The position numbers were made by a program, and so were the translations under genes. From NCBI GenBank assembly GCA_018623095.1, contig JAAZVX010000003.1, forward strand, positions 1 through 44,033: DNA of 44,033 bases, written 5' to 3'. Shown here in pieces: positions 1 to 10,090 of this stretch. The stretch's first letter is position 1; each line of letters starts with the position of its first letter. The notes under the pieces were generated by a model that saw only the letters and a program-made list of their open reading frames with translations, was not told where the DNA came from and searched no databases. Source of the DNA: Marinobacterium sp. GTDB lineage: Bacteria > Pseudomonadota > Gammaproteobacteria > Pseudomonadales > Balneatricaceae.

Positions 1-251
1 CGCATGGCGCCCTGCTCAGTGGTTTCACCGTTCTCCATAAAGCCTGCAGGCAGGGTCCAATAGTTCTTACGCGGTTCGATATTGCGGCGGCACATTAACA
101 CCTTGTCTTCCCATATTGGGAGGCAGCCAGCAATGATTCGAGGATTAGAATAGAAGATGGTCTCGCAATTTGGGCAGACATGTCTGGGAAGGTGATCACC
201 CTCTGGGATCGTCCACTCAACCGGTGTGGCACACTCGCTGCAGAACTTCAT
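1..251 (-). CDS. NUDIX hydrolase with N-terminal zinc ribbon, 3' part truncated by window edge
   Basis: Reverse complement from the ATG at 251 reads [83 protein letters not shown]; two CxxC pairs plus the start of a Nudix box. Not in the supplied ORF track because it runs off the edge. Confidence 0.85.
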   Translation of the reverse strand, partial: MKFCSECATPVEWTIPEGDHLPRHVCPNCETIFYSNPRIIAGCLPIWEDKVLMCRRNIEPRKNYWTLPAGFMENGETTEQGAM

Positions 252-292
252 CGAATCTCCTATCCTTTGCGTAGATTGCTTCTAAACGGTGT

Positions 293-901
293 ATGATTAA
301 CTTAATGATTTCGAAAATAGAGCAAACCCTGACACACTACAAGCCTTGGCAGCTATCGGAATGTTATTCGCCCGAACAGCAAGCGGGTGTGATGATGTTA
401 ATTACCGATCTGGCGGTGCCTGAAGTGATACTGACTTTGCGGCACAGCAAGTTGTCGAGTCATGCTGGTGAGGTGGCTTTTCCTGGGGGGCGTAGGGATC
501 CAGAAGATCAGGATATTCTGGCTACCGCCCTGCGTGAGACCCATGAAGAGCTTGGTATTTCCCCCGATTTGGTTAGGCCTTTAGGCGCGCTCAGTGATGT
601 GCTGTCAAAGCACCGCCTTAAAGTAGTTCCTTGGGTAGGCGTGGTATCGCACCAAGTTGTCGAACAGCCTAATCCGGACGAGATTGATGCCGTGTTTCGG
701 GTACCGTTGAGCTATTTTATGGAGCCGGGACGGGCGCGATTTGACCAGTTTATGGATCTGACTGGTAAGACCCGATATGCACCCGCTTGGGAGTATCAGG
801 GTTATGAGATCTGGGGGCTCACCGCCTGGGTCATTGCCGAGCTACTAAACAGTGCATTTGATGCACAGATTCAAACCAGACCAAGGCCAGAGAGAACCTA
901 A
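293..901 (+). CDS. NUDIX hydrolase, CoA pyrophosphatase-like
   Basis: 202 aa; HAGEVAFPGGRRDPEDQDILATALRETHEELGI matches the CoA pyrophosphatase/Nudix signature. Confidence 0.85.
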   Translation: MINLMISKIEQTLTHYKPWQLSECYSPEQQAGVMMLITDLAVPEVILTLRHSKLSSHAGEVAFPGGRRDPEDQDILATALRETHEELGISPDLVRPLGALSDVLSKHRLKVVPWVGVVSHQVVEQPNPDEIDAVFRVPLSYFMEPGRARFDQFMDLTGKTRYAPAWEYQGYEIWGLTAWVIAELLNSAFDAQIQTRPRPERT

Positions 902-1119
902 TGGATGCTGAAAAACCGATCCCTAACCCCTGTATGGGCGTGTGTGCACTCGATGAGGATGATCTCTGTATCGCGTGTCGTCGATCAGGTTTAGAGATCG
1001 CCTACTGGAGTACATACTCTAACGAGAAAAAGCGTGAAGTCTGGGCGTTGATTCGAGAGCGGGAGGCTACTCCTCCTCGTCACTCTCGATCTCGAGGCGC
1101 TGGACACGAACCGTCTTAA
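901..1119 (+). CDS. DUF1289 family small cysteine-rich protein
   Basis: 72 aa; PNPCMGVCALDEDDLCIACRRS resembles the DUF1289 motif; start overlaps the upstream stop (TAATG). Confidence 0.75.
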   Translation: MDAEKPIPNPCMGVCALDEDDLCIACRRSGLEIAYWSTYSNEKKREVWALIREREATPPRHSRSRGAGHEPS

Positions 1120-2344
1120 TTAGGTTGTCACTGATCTGCAGTGTCTCTAGACGGTACTCGTTGAGTTCGATGCAGACGTTTGCTTCAGGGATCGACTCCA
1201 GCTGTTCTGTAATCAAACCGTTTAACGTTTTTGGTCCTTCGGTCGATAGCTCCCAGTTCAGCGCTTTATTGATCTCGCGAATGTAGGCTGAGCCATCAAT
1301 GAAGTAGCTGCCATCTTCTTGTTGGTGAATATCTTCGTGAATATCCGCCTGATCATTTGAGAGCTCGCCGACGATCTCTTCCAGAATGTCCTCAAGCGTG
1401 ACAATCCCCTGAACATCCCCATACTCATCAACGACGACCCCAATCCGACGACTCTCTTTTTGAAAGTTGAGTAGCTGTGTCTGAAGTGGCGTGCTTTCAG
1501 GAATAAAGTAGGGCTCGTGAACTACCGCCATAATGGACGGTTTGGTTACCTTGCCCTGTTGAATCAACTGGGCCAGGTTGCGCATGTGCAGCACGCCGAC
1601 AATCTGGTTAATGTCGCCACGGTAGACCGGTAGGCGGGTGTGTTTGGTTTTGGAGAGCTGATTCAGTATCTGATCCATCTCATGGTCCAGATCAATGCCC
1701 TCCACCTCGTTACGTGGAATGATGATGTCATTGACAGTGACTTCGCCAAGCTCGAGTACACCCAGTAACATTGATTGATTTGATTGAGGTATCAGTGCAC
1801 CTGACTCATTCACGATGGTGCGCAGCTCCTCAGTACTGAGGTTGTGAGCATCTTCCCCAGTTGTCTTGATGCCGAGCAGTCGAAAAATCCCATTGGTAAT
1901 CATATTGACGGCAAATACCAGTGGATAAAATACCTTTAATAGCAGTGCCAGCACGTACGCTGCTGGAAAGGCTATCTTCTCTGGATACATTGCCGCGAGT
2001 GTTTTCGGTGTTACTTCGGCGAAGATCAGTACTACCAGTGTTAAGGCGCCTGTTGCGATGGCGATACCCGCATCCCCCCAAATTCGAACGGCAATGACGG
2101 TCGCAATGGCGGATGCGAGAATGTTGACGAAGTTATTACCAATCAGAATTAAGCCGATCAGACGATCGGGGCGATCTAAAAGTTTGGCGGCTTTACGTGC
2201 GCCTAAGTGGTTATTCTTCGCTAAATGCTTCAAACGGTAGCGATTGAGCGACATCATGCCAGTTTCTGAACTAGAGAAAAATGCAGAACAGAGGATCAGA
2301 ATGAACAGAAGAATTGAGAGCGAGCTTATCGACGCGTCTTCCAA
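1067..2344 (-). CDS. CNNM/HlyC-CorC family membrane protein (DUF21 + CBS + CorC_HlyC domains)
   Basis: 425 aa; N-terminal TM DUF21 (FSSSETGMMSLNRYRLKHLAK), CBS pair, VVVDEYGDVQGIVTLEDILEEIVGE. Confidence 0.88.
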   Translation of the reverse strand: MEDASISSLSILLFILILCSAFFSSSETGMMSLNRYRLKHLAKNNHLGARKAAKLLDRPDRLIGLILIGNNFVNILASAIATVIAVRIWGDAGIAIATGALTLVVLIFAEVTPKTLAAMYPEKIAFPAAYVLALLLKVFYPLVFAVNMITNGIFRLLGIKTTGEDAHNLSTEELRTIVNESGALIPQSNQSMLLGVLELGEVTVNDIIIPRNEVEGIDLDHEMDQILNQLSKTKHTRLPVYRGDINQIVGVLHMRNLAQLIQQGKVTKPSIMAVVHEPYFIPESTPLQTQLLNFQKESRRIGVVVDEYGDVQGIVTLEDILEEIVGELSNDQADIHEDIHQQEDGSYFIDGSAYIREINKALNWELSTEGPKTLNGLITEQLESIPEANVCIELNEYRLETLQISDNLIKTVRVQRLEIESDEEE

Positions 2345-2409
2345 GGGATAATGCCTAAATTGTTAATGGAAGGTCATTTTGTGTAGATGGGGCTTAGGTG
2401 TCAACCCAA

Positions 2410-3237
2410 TTACGCCCCAAGTATGAGCTCTAGTACGGCCTTTGAGCCAAAGAAGCCGAGCATGAGAAGTACAAAACCACTCAGTGTCCAGCGCAGAGCG
2501 GTTCGACTGCGCCAACCAAACATTGCTCGCCCTGTCAGTAAGATGGTGAAAATTAGCCATGCTCCTAGGGAGAGCAGTGTTTTGTGGGCAAGGTGCTGTG
2601 CAAATAGATCATCGGTGTAAACGTAGCCAGTAATCAACGCCAGCGTCAGAACCAGCTGGCCTGCAGCGATCAACTCAAACAGAAAGTTTTCCATCACCTG
2701 TAGGGGTGGCAGGGTATTCAGTAGGCCTCTGGTCTTGTGGCTTTTAAGGGCGTGCTCTTGCTTAGAGAGCAGTAGCGCTTGCAGGGCTGCCAGCGTGAAC
2801 AGGCTGTAAGAGATGAGCGACAGTAAAATGTGGCTGAGTAGCCCGGCACTGTATTCCGATTTGCTCCCCTCGCCAGGAAAAGCATAGGCCAGCGCCAAGG
2901 TGACGGCGGCCATTGGGAATACCCACATAAATAGGTTATCGAGTTTGTGGCGCAGACTGCCCAGCAGTAAAAGGACCACGACGGCAATCGATATCATTGA
3001 GCCGGCTACAAAAAAGCTCAAGTTTAAGGCTGGTCCGTCCGAAATGATCTGCAGTGTTGCGATCAGTTGAAAAATGACGGCAATAGTGCCAAACGCCTGT
3101 ATGCGGTTACGCGGTCCGCCCTGTTGCGTGGCAAACTGCTTCATTTGCCACTGGCTGGCAATTAGATAGAGGCCAATGGCGACAAGGGTCAATAACGATA
3201 ACATCCAAAACTCCGGACTGTGTAAACCTAATTCCAC
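2410..3237 (-). CDS. CcsA/YpjD-like cytochrome c assembly inner membrane protein
   Basis: 275 aa, multiple TM segments, located between a CorC-type gene and ffh as in many gammaproteobacteria. Confidence 0.75.
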   Translation of the reverse strand: MELGLHSPEFWMLSLLTLVAIGLYLIASQWQMKQFATQQGGPRNRIQAFGTIAVIFQLIATLQIISDGPALNLSFFVAGSMISIAVVVLLLLGSLRHKLDNLFMWVFPMAAVTLALAYAFPGEGSKSEYSAGLLSHILLSLISYSLFTLAALQALLLSKQEHALKSHKTRGLLNTLPPLQVMENFLFELIAAGQLVLTLALITGYVYTDDLFAQHLAHKTLLSLGAWLIFTILLTGRAMFGWRSRTALRWTLSGFVLLMLGFFGSKAVLELILGA

Positions 3238-3365
3238 AAGTGTGGCACAAATTGCTGGGATGCGAAATATACAGTCCGCCTATGCCTGCGCTATACTAGG
3301 CCGCAAATTTGGCGGGATATCTCGATATCGATACGACCCATTTGACCCGCGCAATGAGGAATAGA

Positions 3366-4748
3366 ATGTTTGCAAACCTTCAAGAACGTTTAACTGGCAC
3401 GCTTCGCTCCGTTACCGGACGCGCGAAACTGACCGAAGACAATATCAAGGAGACGCTGCGTGAAGTACGCATGGCGCTGCTTGAAGCTGATGTTGCTCTG
3501 CCGGTGGTTAAGGAGTTTGTAAACGCCGTAAAAGAGCGCGCCGTCGGTCAGGAAGTTTCCAAAAGCCTAACTCCTGGTCAGGTTTTCGTTAAGATTGTTA
3601 ACGAAGAGCTGGTTCGCGTTATGGGTGAGGCGAACGAGAAGCTCAATCTTGCGGCGACACCACCCGCAGTGGTGATGATGGCGGGCCTTCAGGGTGCGGG
3701 TAAAACTACTTCAGTTGCTAAACTGGCGCGCTTTCTTCGTGAGCGAGAAAAGAAGAAGGTGTTGGTTGTATCGGCTGATGTCTACCGTCCAGCCGCGATT
3801 CGTCAGCTAGAGACGCTGGCTGGTGAGGTTGATGTAGAGTTCTTCCCTTCAACTATTGAACAGAAGCCGATCGATATCGTTAACAGTGCGACGGCTCATG
3901 CAAAAATTCAACACCATGATGTTGTCATTGTCGATACCGCAGGGCGTCTGGCAGTTGATGATGCCATGATGGCTGAGATTAAAGAGCTGCATACAGCGGT
4001 TAATCCGGTCGAGACGCTGTTTGTCGTTGACTCAATGACCGGTCAGGATGCGGCGAACACCGCTAAAGCGTTTAACGAAGTGTTGCCACTGACCGGTGTG
4101 ATCCTGACAAAGACAGACGGTGATGCTCGTGGCGGTGCGGCTCTGTCGGTGCGTCACATCACTGGCAAGCCGATTAAGTTCTTAGGTGTCGGTGAGAAGG
4201 TCGACGCGCTGGAGCCATTTCACCCTGATCGTGTTGCGTCTCGTATATTGGGTATGGGTGATGTGCTCTCCCTTATCGAAGAAGCTGAGCGCAAAATTGA
4301 TAAGGACAAAGCTGAAAAACTGGCCAAGAAGGTCACTAAAGGTAAAGGCTTTGATCTGGAAGACTTCCGCGATCAGATTAATCAGATGAACAACATGGGC
4401 GGCATGATGTCCATGATGGAAAAAATGCCGGGTATGGGGCAGATGGTTCAAGCCGCTCAAACGGCTCAGGCTGAGCAGGGAATGAAGAAGTTCGCTGTTA
4501 TCATCGACTCGATGACGGCTAAAGAGCGTCGTAACCCAGACATCATTAGCGGGTCTCGCAAGCGTCGTATTGCCGCCGGTTCAGGTACCAGTATCCAAGA
4601 GATTAACCGTCTACTTAAACAGCACAAGCAGATGGCGAAGATGATGAAGAAATTTGGTTCTAAATCGGGCATGGCGAAATTGGCGCGTGGCATGAAAGGG
4701 ATGATGCCACCTGGCATGGGCGGCCCTGGTGGATTTCCACGTATGTAG
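3366..4748 (+). CDS. ffh: Signal recognition particle protein Ffh
   Basis: MFANLQERLTGTLRSVTG..., GLQGAGKTT, DTAGR, TKTDGDARGG, Met-rich M domain; start reassigned from 3309 to ATG 3366. Confidence 0.97.
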   Translation: MFANLQERLTGTLRSVTGRAKLTEDNIKETLREVRMALLEADVALPVVKEFVNAVKERAVGQEVSKSLTPGQVFVKIVNEELVRVMGEANEKLNLAATPPAVVMMAGLQGAGKTTSVAKLARFLREREKKKVLVVSADVYRPAAIRQLETLAGEVDVEFFPSTIEQKPIDIVNSATAHAKIQHHDVVIVDTAGRLAVDDAMMAEIKELHTAVNPVETLFVVDSMTGQDAANTAKAFNEVLPLTGVILTKTDGDARGGAALSVRHITGKPIKFLGVGEKVDALEPFHPDRVASRILGMGDVLSLIEEAERKIDKDKAEKLAKKVTKGKGFDLEDFRDQINQMNNMGGMMSMMEKMPGMGQMVQAAQTAQAEQGMKKFAVIIDSMTAKERRNPDIISGSRKRRIAAGSGTSIQEINRLLKQHKQMAKMMKKFGSKSGMAKLARGMKGMMPPGMGGPGGFPRM

Positions 4749-4782
4749 CTGATCAATCTCTGATCAAAAAATAGCTTTTAAT

Positions 4783-4812
4783 GGGCGCAGTATTCACGTA
4801 GAATCTGCGCCC
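4783..4812 (+). terminator. Rho-independent terminator downstream of ffh
   Basis: GGGCGCAG T ATTC ACGTA GAAT CTGCGCCC hairpin followed by TATTTAATTT (weak T tract). Confidence 0.55.
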
Positions 4813-4916
4813 TATTTAATTTGGCCTTCATCTGTCTGGGCAATTTGCTGGGATTGGTGAAGAAACAACAATGATGGGCGATCTCAAAACCCATCCGCGA
4901 AATAAAGGGGTCCTTA

Positions 4917-5165
4917 ATGGTCACTATTCGTTTGTCCCGTGGTGGCGCTAAAAAGCGTCCGTTCTATCACATTCATGTCGCAGACTCTCGTTTTGCGCGT
5001 GACAGCCGCTTTATTGAGCGTGTTGGTTTCTTCAATCCGGTTGCTCGCGGCCAGGAAGAGCGTCTACGTCTTGATCTTGAGCGCGTAGACTACTGGGTTA
5101 GCAAGGGCGCTCAAATGAGCGAACGTGTTAGCACACTGGTTAAAGAAGCACGTAAAACTAAGTAA
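4917..5165 (+). CDS. rpsP: 30S ribosomal protein S16
   Basis: [25 protein letters not shown]. Confidence 0.98.
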   Translation: MVTIRLSRGGAKKRPFYHIHVADSRFARDSRFIERVGFFNPVARGQEERLRLDLERVDYWVSKGAQMSERVSTLVKEARKTK

Positions 5166-5185
5166 TTGATTAAGGCCTGATAGCA

Positions 5186-5719
5186 GTGGCAGAGATTGCA
5201 GCAGAGGACTACGTAGTTCTTGGACGCTTCAACTCACCTTTCGGTGTACAGGGTTGGATAAAAGTCTACTCCTACACTGACACGATGGAGAATATCCTCA
5301 GCTATCGCCCCTGGTTGGTAAAGCAGCAAGGCGAGTGGGTACCGGTTAAGGTAACCAGCGCAAAAAAACAGGGTAAGGGTTTAATCGCAAAATTGGACTC
5401 GATAGATTCACCCGAAGCAGCCCGCCAATATTGTGAAGCGGAGATTGCAGTGCCACGTTCGGTTCTACCAACGTTGGACGATGGTGAGTACTACTGGAGT
5501 CAATTAGAAACATTATTGGTTTATACCGAATCCGGCGAATTGTTGGGTCGGGTAGATCACCTAATTGAAACCGGCGCAAATGATGTGTTGGTTGTAAAAG
5601 GTACAGACGAGAGCGTCGATCGTGAAACACGATTGATCCCATATGTACCGGATCAGGTGATCAAACAAATTGATTTAAACGCTGGAACAATGCGGGTCGA
5701 TTGGGACCCAGAGTTCTAA
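5186..5719 (+). CDS. rimM: Ribosome maturation factor RimM
   Basis: 177 aa, VVLGRFNSPFGVQGWIKVYSYTD; between rpsP and trmD; GTG start. Confidence 0.96.
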   Translation: MAEIAAEDYVVLGRFNSPFGVQGWIKVYSYTDTMENILSYRPWLVKQQGEWVPVKVTSAKKQGKGLIAKLDSIDSPEAARQYCEAEIAVPRSVLPTLDDGEYYWSQLETLLVYTESGELLGRVDHLIETGANDVLVVKGTDESVDRETRLIPYVPDQVIKQIDLNAGTMRVDWDPEF

Positions 5720-5722
5720 GTT

Positions 5723-6463
5723 GTGTGGTTTGGGATCGTATCGCTGTTCCCTGAAATGCTTGAGGCGGTTAGCCGTTTTGGTGTTACAGGCAGGGCAGTT
5801 AAAAACGGACTGATCCAAGTTGAGAGCTGGAATCCAAGAGATTTTACTCACGACAAGCATCGCACCGTAGATGATCGCCCCTTTGGTGGTGGTCCCGGGA
5901 TGCTGATGAAGGTTCAGCCATTAAAAGATGCGATAGCGGCGGCGAAAGCGGCAGCACCCAGTCAGGCTAAAGTGATCTATCTGTCGCCTCAGGGCAGACG
6001 CTTAGATCAACAAGGTGTGACAGAACTGGCCACGGCAGAGAGTTTAATCTTTGTCTGCGGTCGCTACGAAGGGGTTGATGAACGCCTGATCGAAGCGGAA
6101 GTGGATGAGGAGTGGTCACTCGGTGATTTTGTCCTGAGTGGCGGTGAGCTCCCCGCTATGGTGATGGTTGATGCGATATCAAGAATGGTCCCTGGTGTAC
6201 TGGGTGACCAAGCCTCTGCTGAAGAGGACTCCTTCTCAGAAGGGTTACTTGATTGTCCACACTACACACGACCAGAACAGTTAGATGGCGTTGGCGTACC
6301 GCCGGTATTGATGAGTGGAAATCACGCAGAGATTCGGAAATGGCGCTTAAAACAGCAGTTGGGAAGGACCTATGAGCGTCGTCCTGATCTGCTCGAAAAG
6401 ATTGATTTGGACCCAGAACAACAAACGTTGTTAAACGAATACATCGGCGAGACTAAAAAGTAG
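5723..6463 (+). CDS. trmD: tRNA (guanine-N1)-methyltransferase TrmD
   Basis: 246 aa; [41 protein letters not shown] start. Confidence 0.98.
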   Translation: MWFGIVSLFPEMLEAVSRFGVTGRAVKNGLIQVESWNPRDFTHDKHRTVDDRPFGGGPGMLMKVQPLKDAIAAAKAAAPSQAKVIYLSPQGRRLDQQGVTELATAESLIFVCGRYEGVDERLIEAEVDEEWSLGDFVLSGGELPAMVMVDAISRMVPGVLGDQASAEEDSFSEGLLDCPHYTRPEQLDGVGVPPVLMSGNHAEIRKWRLKQQLGRTYERRPDLLEKIDLDPEQQTLLNEYIGETKK

Positions 6464-6491
6464 TCCGCAGTTGAAAAGTTAGGAGCGAGCG

Positions 6492-6848
6492 ATGAGCAGC
6501 AAAAACTTAATCATTCAGCAGATTGAAGCTGAACAAACTGGTAAAGAAGTACCAAACTTCGGCCCAGGTGACACTGTAGTAGTTCAAGTACGTGTAGTAG
6601 AGGGCAGCCGTAGCCGTCTACAGGCATTTGAAGGCGTAGTTCTAGGCAAGCGTAACCGCGGTCTAAACTCTGCATTCACTGTACGTAAAATCTCTCACGG
6701 TGTTGGCGTAGAGCGTACTTTCCAGACTTACAGCCCAGCGGTTGAAGCGATCGAAGTTAAGCGTCGCGGTGACGTCCGTCAGGCGAAACTTTACTACCTA
6801 CGTGAGCGTAGCGGTAAGTCTGCACGTATCAAAGAGAAGCTTAGCTAA
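6492..6848 (+). CDS. rplS: 50S ribosomal protein L19
   Basis: 118 aa; [48 protein letters not shown]. Confidence 0.98.
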   Translation: MSSKNLIIQQIEAEQTGKEVPNFGPGDTVVVQVRVVEGSRSRLQAFEGVVLGKRNRGLNSAFTVRKISHGVGVERTFQTYSPAVEAIEVKRRGDVRQAKLYYLRERSGKSARIKEKLS

Positions 6849-6879
6849 GTTAATTTGATTAACTGAGTTGATCTCGATT

Positions 6880-6909
6880 AAAAAAGGCGACCATTGGTCG
6901 CCTTTTTTG
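6880..6909 (+). terminator. Rho-independent terminator after rplS
   Basis: AAAAAAGGCGACC ATT GGTCGCCTTTTTT. Confidence 0.85.
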
Positions 6910-6974
6910 TTGCCCCGGTTTCTACTAATTTTAATACTGGTCTAGTATGAAGTGATCACAACTGGGGGAACGTT

Positions 6975-8309
6975 TTGCGCTGGTTTAAAACCGCTCTGCT
7001 GTTATTGATTGCTACGCTGCTGGTAGGTGGAGGCGGTTATGCCTACGTCTGGTATAAAGCGAAGGCCTATATCGATGATACGTTGACGGTGCTGTTGCCC
7101 GGTTATCGGGTGCACTACGATAAGTTGGTGCTCGATCCTAGGGGTGAGGTACGAATTGAGTCTCTGCAGGCCGCGCCCTTTGGTTACGACTCTGCCATCA
7201 AGGTCACCAATATCAGTGTTCGAGCAGATGCGCCGCTCTTCTTCCTTCAACCCTCTCCCGTTAGCAGTGCTTCTGAATGGCCGAGCTTTCTAGCGATCAC
7301 AATCGATAAGTTGAGAATGGATCTGGCATCTGACTTTATGGAGACTGCGTTTGCGATACAGAGTGCGGCTGAGAGTAAAGGGTTGGTCAACATCGCTGCT
7401 CTGGGGTGTGGTGATGTGCGTGAGTTCTCGCTGCCTGTATTAAGGGATATGGGTTACTCGGAAATTCAGGCCGATCTAACCATCCGTCTCGATCCAGACA
7501 ATGATAATGGTCGTCTGGTGTTGGGTAGTCAAATTCAGCTGCTGGGAATTGCTTCTCAGAGACTTGTGCTGGAGGTCAGTTTTACACCTGGGTATCTGGC
7601 TCCGCAAACGCTGTTAGCCGCGAGCCCAAGGGTGCAACGTTTTCAATTTGCCTATCAGGATCTCGGATTTAATGCTCGCCGCGACACCTACTGCGCTGAA
7701 CAGACGCAGGTGACCGAAGCGCAGTATCGTTTAGTGCATGCCGATCTGTTAAAAGCACAGGCTTTACAGTTGGGTATGCAGGTGCCTGAGCGCCTTTGGA
7801 ACGCTTATGAGCAAGCCATTGCGCCAGGTTCGAATATTGATCTGGGTATCTCTCCAGCCGGAGGAATAGGGAGTGAGTTGTTTGTCTTGATGAATGCGCC
7901 GCATGTCTTAGCTGAGCGTTTAAACCCCTCTCTGCGCATCAATTCGGTCGAGCTGAATTTGGCTGGCTTAGATTGGGAGTTGTTACTGCCAGATGCCGAG
8001 CAGGCCGAGCAGCTAACCCCTCAACAGGAGACGCTGGTTAATGTTGAGCAACTCAAAGAGAAGATGCTTTCGAGTCGTGAAGTGCAAAAACGTGAGGCGC
8101 TTAAGACGTTCTACCCCGCCCGCTTTGATGAGCTAGACGATTACTTGCAGTACCAGATTCGTCTCTATACCCAATTTGGGCGTCAGGTAGAGGGGCGCTT
8201 GATCGAAGTGACTGACAACAAGTTAGTTCTACTAAGAAGGATGGATCAAGGGTATGCTTCCTACTCTGTTGATCGTAACTTTTTAGAAACTATTGAGGTC
8301 TACCGTTAG
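6975..8309 (+). CDS. Uncharacterised membrane-anchored protein
   Basis: 444 aa ORF, TTG start, N-terminal hydrophobic anchor (ALLLLIATLLVGGGGYAYVWY), no family recognised with confidence. Confidence 0.65.
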   Translation: MRWFKTALLLLIATLLVGGGGYAYVWYKAKAYIDDTLTVLLPGYRVHYDKLVLDPRGEVRIESLQAAPFGYDSAIKVTNISVRADAPLFFLQPSPVSSASEWPSFLAITIDKLRMDLASDFMETAFAIQSAAESKGLVNIAALGCGDVREFSLPVLRDMGYSEIQADLTIRLDPDNDNGRLVLGSQIQLLGIASQRLVLEVSFTPGYLAPQTLLAASPRVQRFQFAYQDLGFNARRDTYCAEQTQVTEAQYRLVHADLLKAQALQLGMQVPERLWNAYEQAIAPGSNIDLGISPAGGIGSELFVLMNAPHVLAERLNPSLRINSVELNLAGLDWELLLPDAEQAEQLTPQQETLVNVEQLKEKMLSSREVQKREALKTFYPARFDELDDYLQYQIRLYTQFGRQVEGRLIEVTDNKLVLLRRMDQGYASYSVDRNFLETIEVYR

Positions 8310-9235
8310 TGCCGGATGGTCGCTTTACCGCTCAGAGCCCTGATCCCAAAGATGCTGCGCTGATCAAAGAGTTTATTCAGGGATTGTGGATGGAGCGTGG
8401 TTTGAGTGACAACACCCAGAGCTCCTACCGGCGAGACCTGAACCAATTTGCCTGCTGGTTGAATCGCCAGGGTATCTCTTTGATGGAGGTGGCCCAAGGC
8501 GATCTTCAGCGCTATCTCGCGTGGCGTCTTTCAGAGGCGTTTAAAGCCAGCTCAACCGCTCGACAGCTCTCTTGTATTCGAGGTTTTTATCGCTACCAGC
8601 TGCGTGAGGGGGTGATCGACGTTGATCCTACCCTAAACGTATCCAACCCTAAGCGCGGCCGTGCCTTGCCCAAGTCGATCTCCGAAGCGGAGGTGGATGC
8701 CCTTCTGGAGGCGCCTGATATTGAAGATCCGCTCGGGCTGCGTGATCGTGCGATGCTAGAGTTGTTGTACGGATCCGGGTTACGTATCACTGAGTTGATT
8801 AGGCTTGAGGTGGGGCAGATCGATCTTCGAGCAGGGCTGTTGCAGGTCGTCGGTAAGGGTGACAAAGAGCGGCTTGTTCCGGTTGGCGAAGCGGCCATCG
8901 ATTGGTTGAAACGTTACCAAACGGGTGCTAGACCGCTGTTAATGGTCGCGACCAATCCTGATGCGCTCTTTCTAAGTCGACGAGGGCAGCAGATGACCCG
9001 ACAGACCTTTTGGCATCGTATTAAGTTTTGGGCCCAGCAAGCGGGTGTTAAATCGGATCTGTCGCCCCACACCCTAAGGCATGCTTTTGCAACACACTTG
9101 TTGAACCATGGGGCTGATCTGCGCGCGGTGCAGATGCTTTTAGGGCATGCAAACTTGTCTACCACCCAGATTTACACGCAAATTGCGACGCACCGTTTGG
9201 AGCAGTTGCATAAACAGTTTCATCCGCGTGGTTAA
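8309..9235 (+). CDS. xerD: Site-specific tyrosine recombinase XerD
   Basis: 308 aa; LYGSGLRITELI, HTLRHAFATHLLNHGADLRAVQMLLGHANLSTTQIYTQI; followed by dsbC. Confidence 0.93.
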   Translation: MPDGRFTAQSPDPKDAALIKEFIQGLWMERGLSDNTQSSYRRDLNQFACWLNRQGISLMEVAQGDLQRYLAWRLSEAFKASSTARQLSCIRGFYRYQLREGVIDVDPTLNVSNPKRGRALPKSISEAEVDALLEAPDIEDPLGLRDRAMLELLYGSGLRITELIRLEVGQIDLRAGLLQVVGKGDKERLVPVGEAAIDWLKRYQTGARPLLMVATNPDALFLSRRGQQMTRQTFWHRIKFWAQQAGVKSDLSPHTLRHAFATHLLNHGADLRAVQMLLGHANLSTTQIYTQIATHRLEQLHKQFHPRG

Positions 9236-9270
9236 ACTGTCACACTGAGCGCAATTTTTAAGGAGTAAAG

Positions 9271-9987
9271 ATGAAAACGTTGTTCGCGCTGTTGTTATCC
9301 CTAATGACTTTGCCGGCTCTGGCTAGTCAAGAGGCGTTAATCGAAGAGAAGCTTAAATCCATTGATCCTTCCATCCCAATCACGTTGATCGAGCTGTCCG
9401 ATATGACCGGCTTCTATGAAGTTTTGCTCGGTTCCGGTGAGGTTCTCTACGTCAGCGAAGATGCGCAATTTATTCTGTCGGGTAAGGCGTATCAGGTTAC
9501 GCAGGACAACCGACTGATCAATCTCACTGAGAAGCGCCTAAGTGGTATGCGTCTGGATGCTGTGCAGCAGGTCGCCGATCGCGATATGGTTATCTTCCCT
9601 GCACAAGGTGAGAAGCGAGCTAGAATTTACGTCTTTACCGATATCGATTGCCCCTACTGCCAGAAACTTCATGAAGAGGTTGAGGCGTTAAATGAAGCTG
9701 GTGTTGAGGTGGCCTATCTTGCTTTCCCTCGTTCGGGTCCGGGTGGCGCTACCGCGTCACGTATGGATCAAATCTGGTGTGCGGATGATCGCTTAGCAGC
9801 GATGGAATCTGCGCTTAATGGCGATTCTGTTAAAGCCGATGCTTGTCAAACGCCAGTGCTTGAACAGCTGGCGCTGGGTCAAACATTGGGTGTTAACGGT
9901 ACCCCAGCCATGATTACGGAGACGGGTGATCTGTTGCCAGGTTATATGCCTGCAGAGCGTCTGTTGCCGGTATTGGGAATTAACTGA
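9271..9987 (+). CDS. dsbC: Thiol:disulfide interchange protein DsbC
   Basis: 238 aa; signal peptide and FTDIDCPYCQKLHEEV active site. Confidence 0.92.
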   Translation: MKTLFALLLSLMTLPALASQEALIEEKLKSIDPSIPITLIELSDMTGFYEVLLGSGEVLYVSEDAQFILSGKAYQVTQDNRLINLTEKRLSGMRLDAVQQVADRDMVIFPAQGEKRARIYVFTDIDCPYCQKLHEEVEALNEAGVEVAYLAFPRSGPGGATASRMDQIWCADDRLAAMESALNGDSVKADACQTPVLEQLALGQTLGVNGTPAMITETGDLLPGYMPAERLLPVLGIN

Positions 9988-10090
9988 TTTACCCATAGTT
10001 CAACCCCCCATTCTAAGCTATAATACTGCCCATTTTTTAATGCTCCAGGTCGGATAAACCGCCTGGGCTCACTTCAAATGAGGTATGGTT

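Noticed and set aside
8309-9235. XerD-like recombinase as a mobile-element integrase
   Set aside because: Sequence and context (xerD-dsbC-hom) match the housekeeping chromosome-dimer-resolution recombinase; no att-like repeats or cargo.
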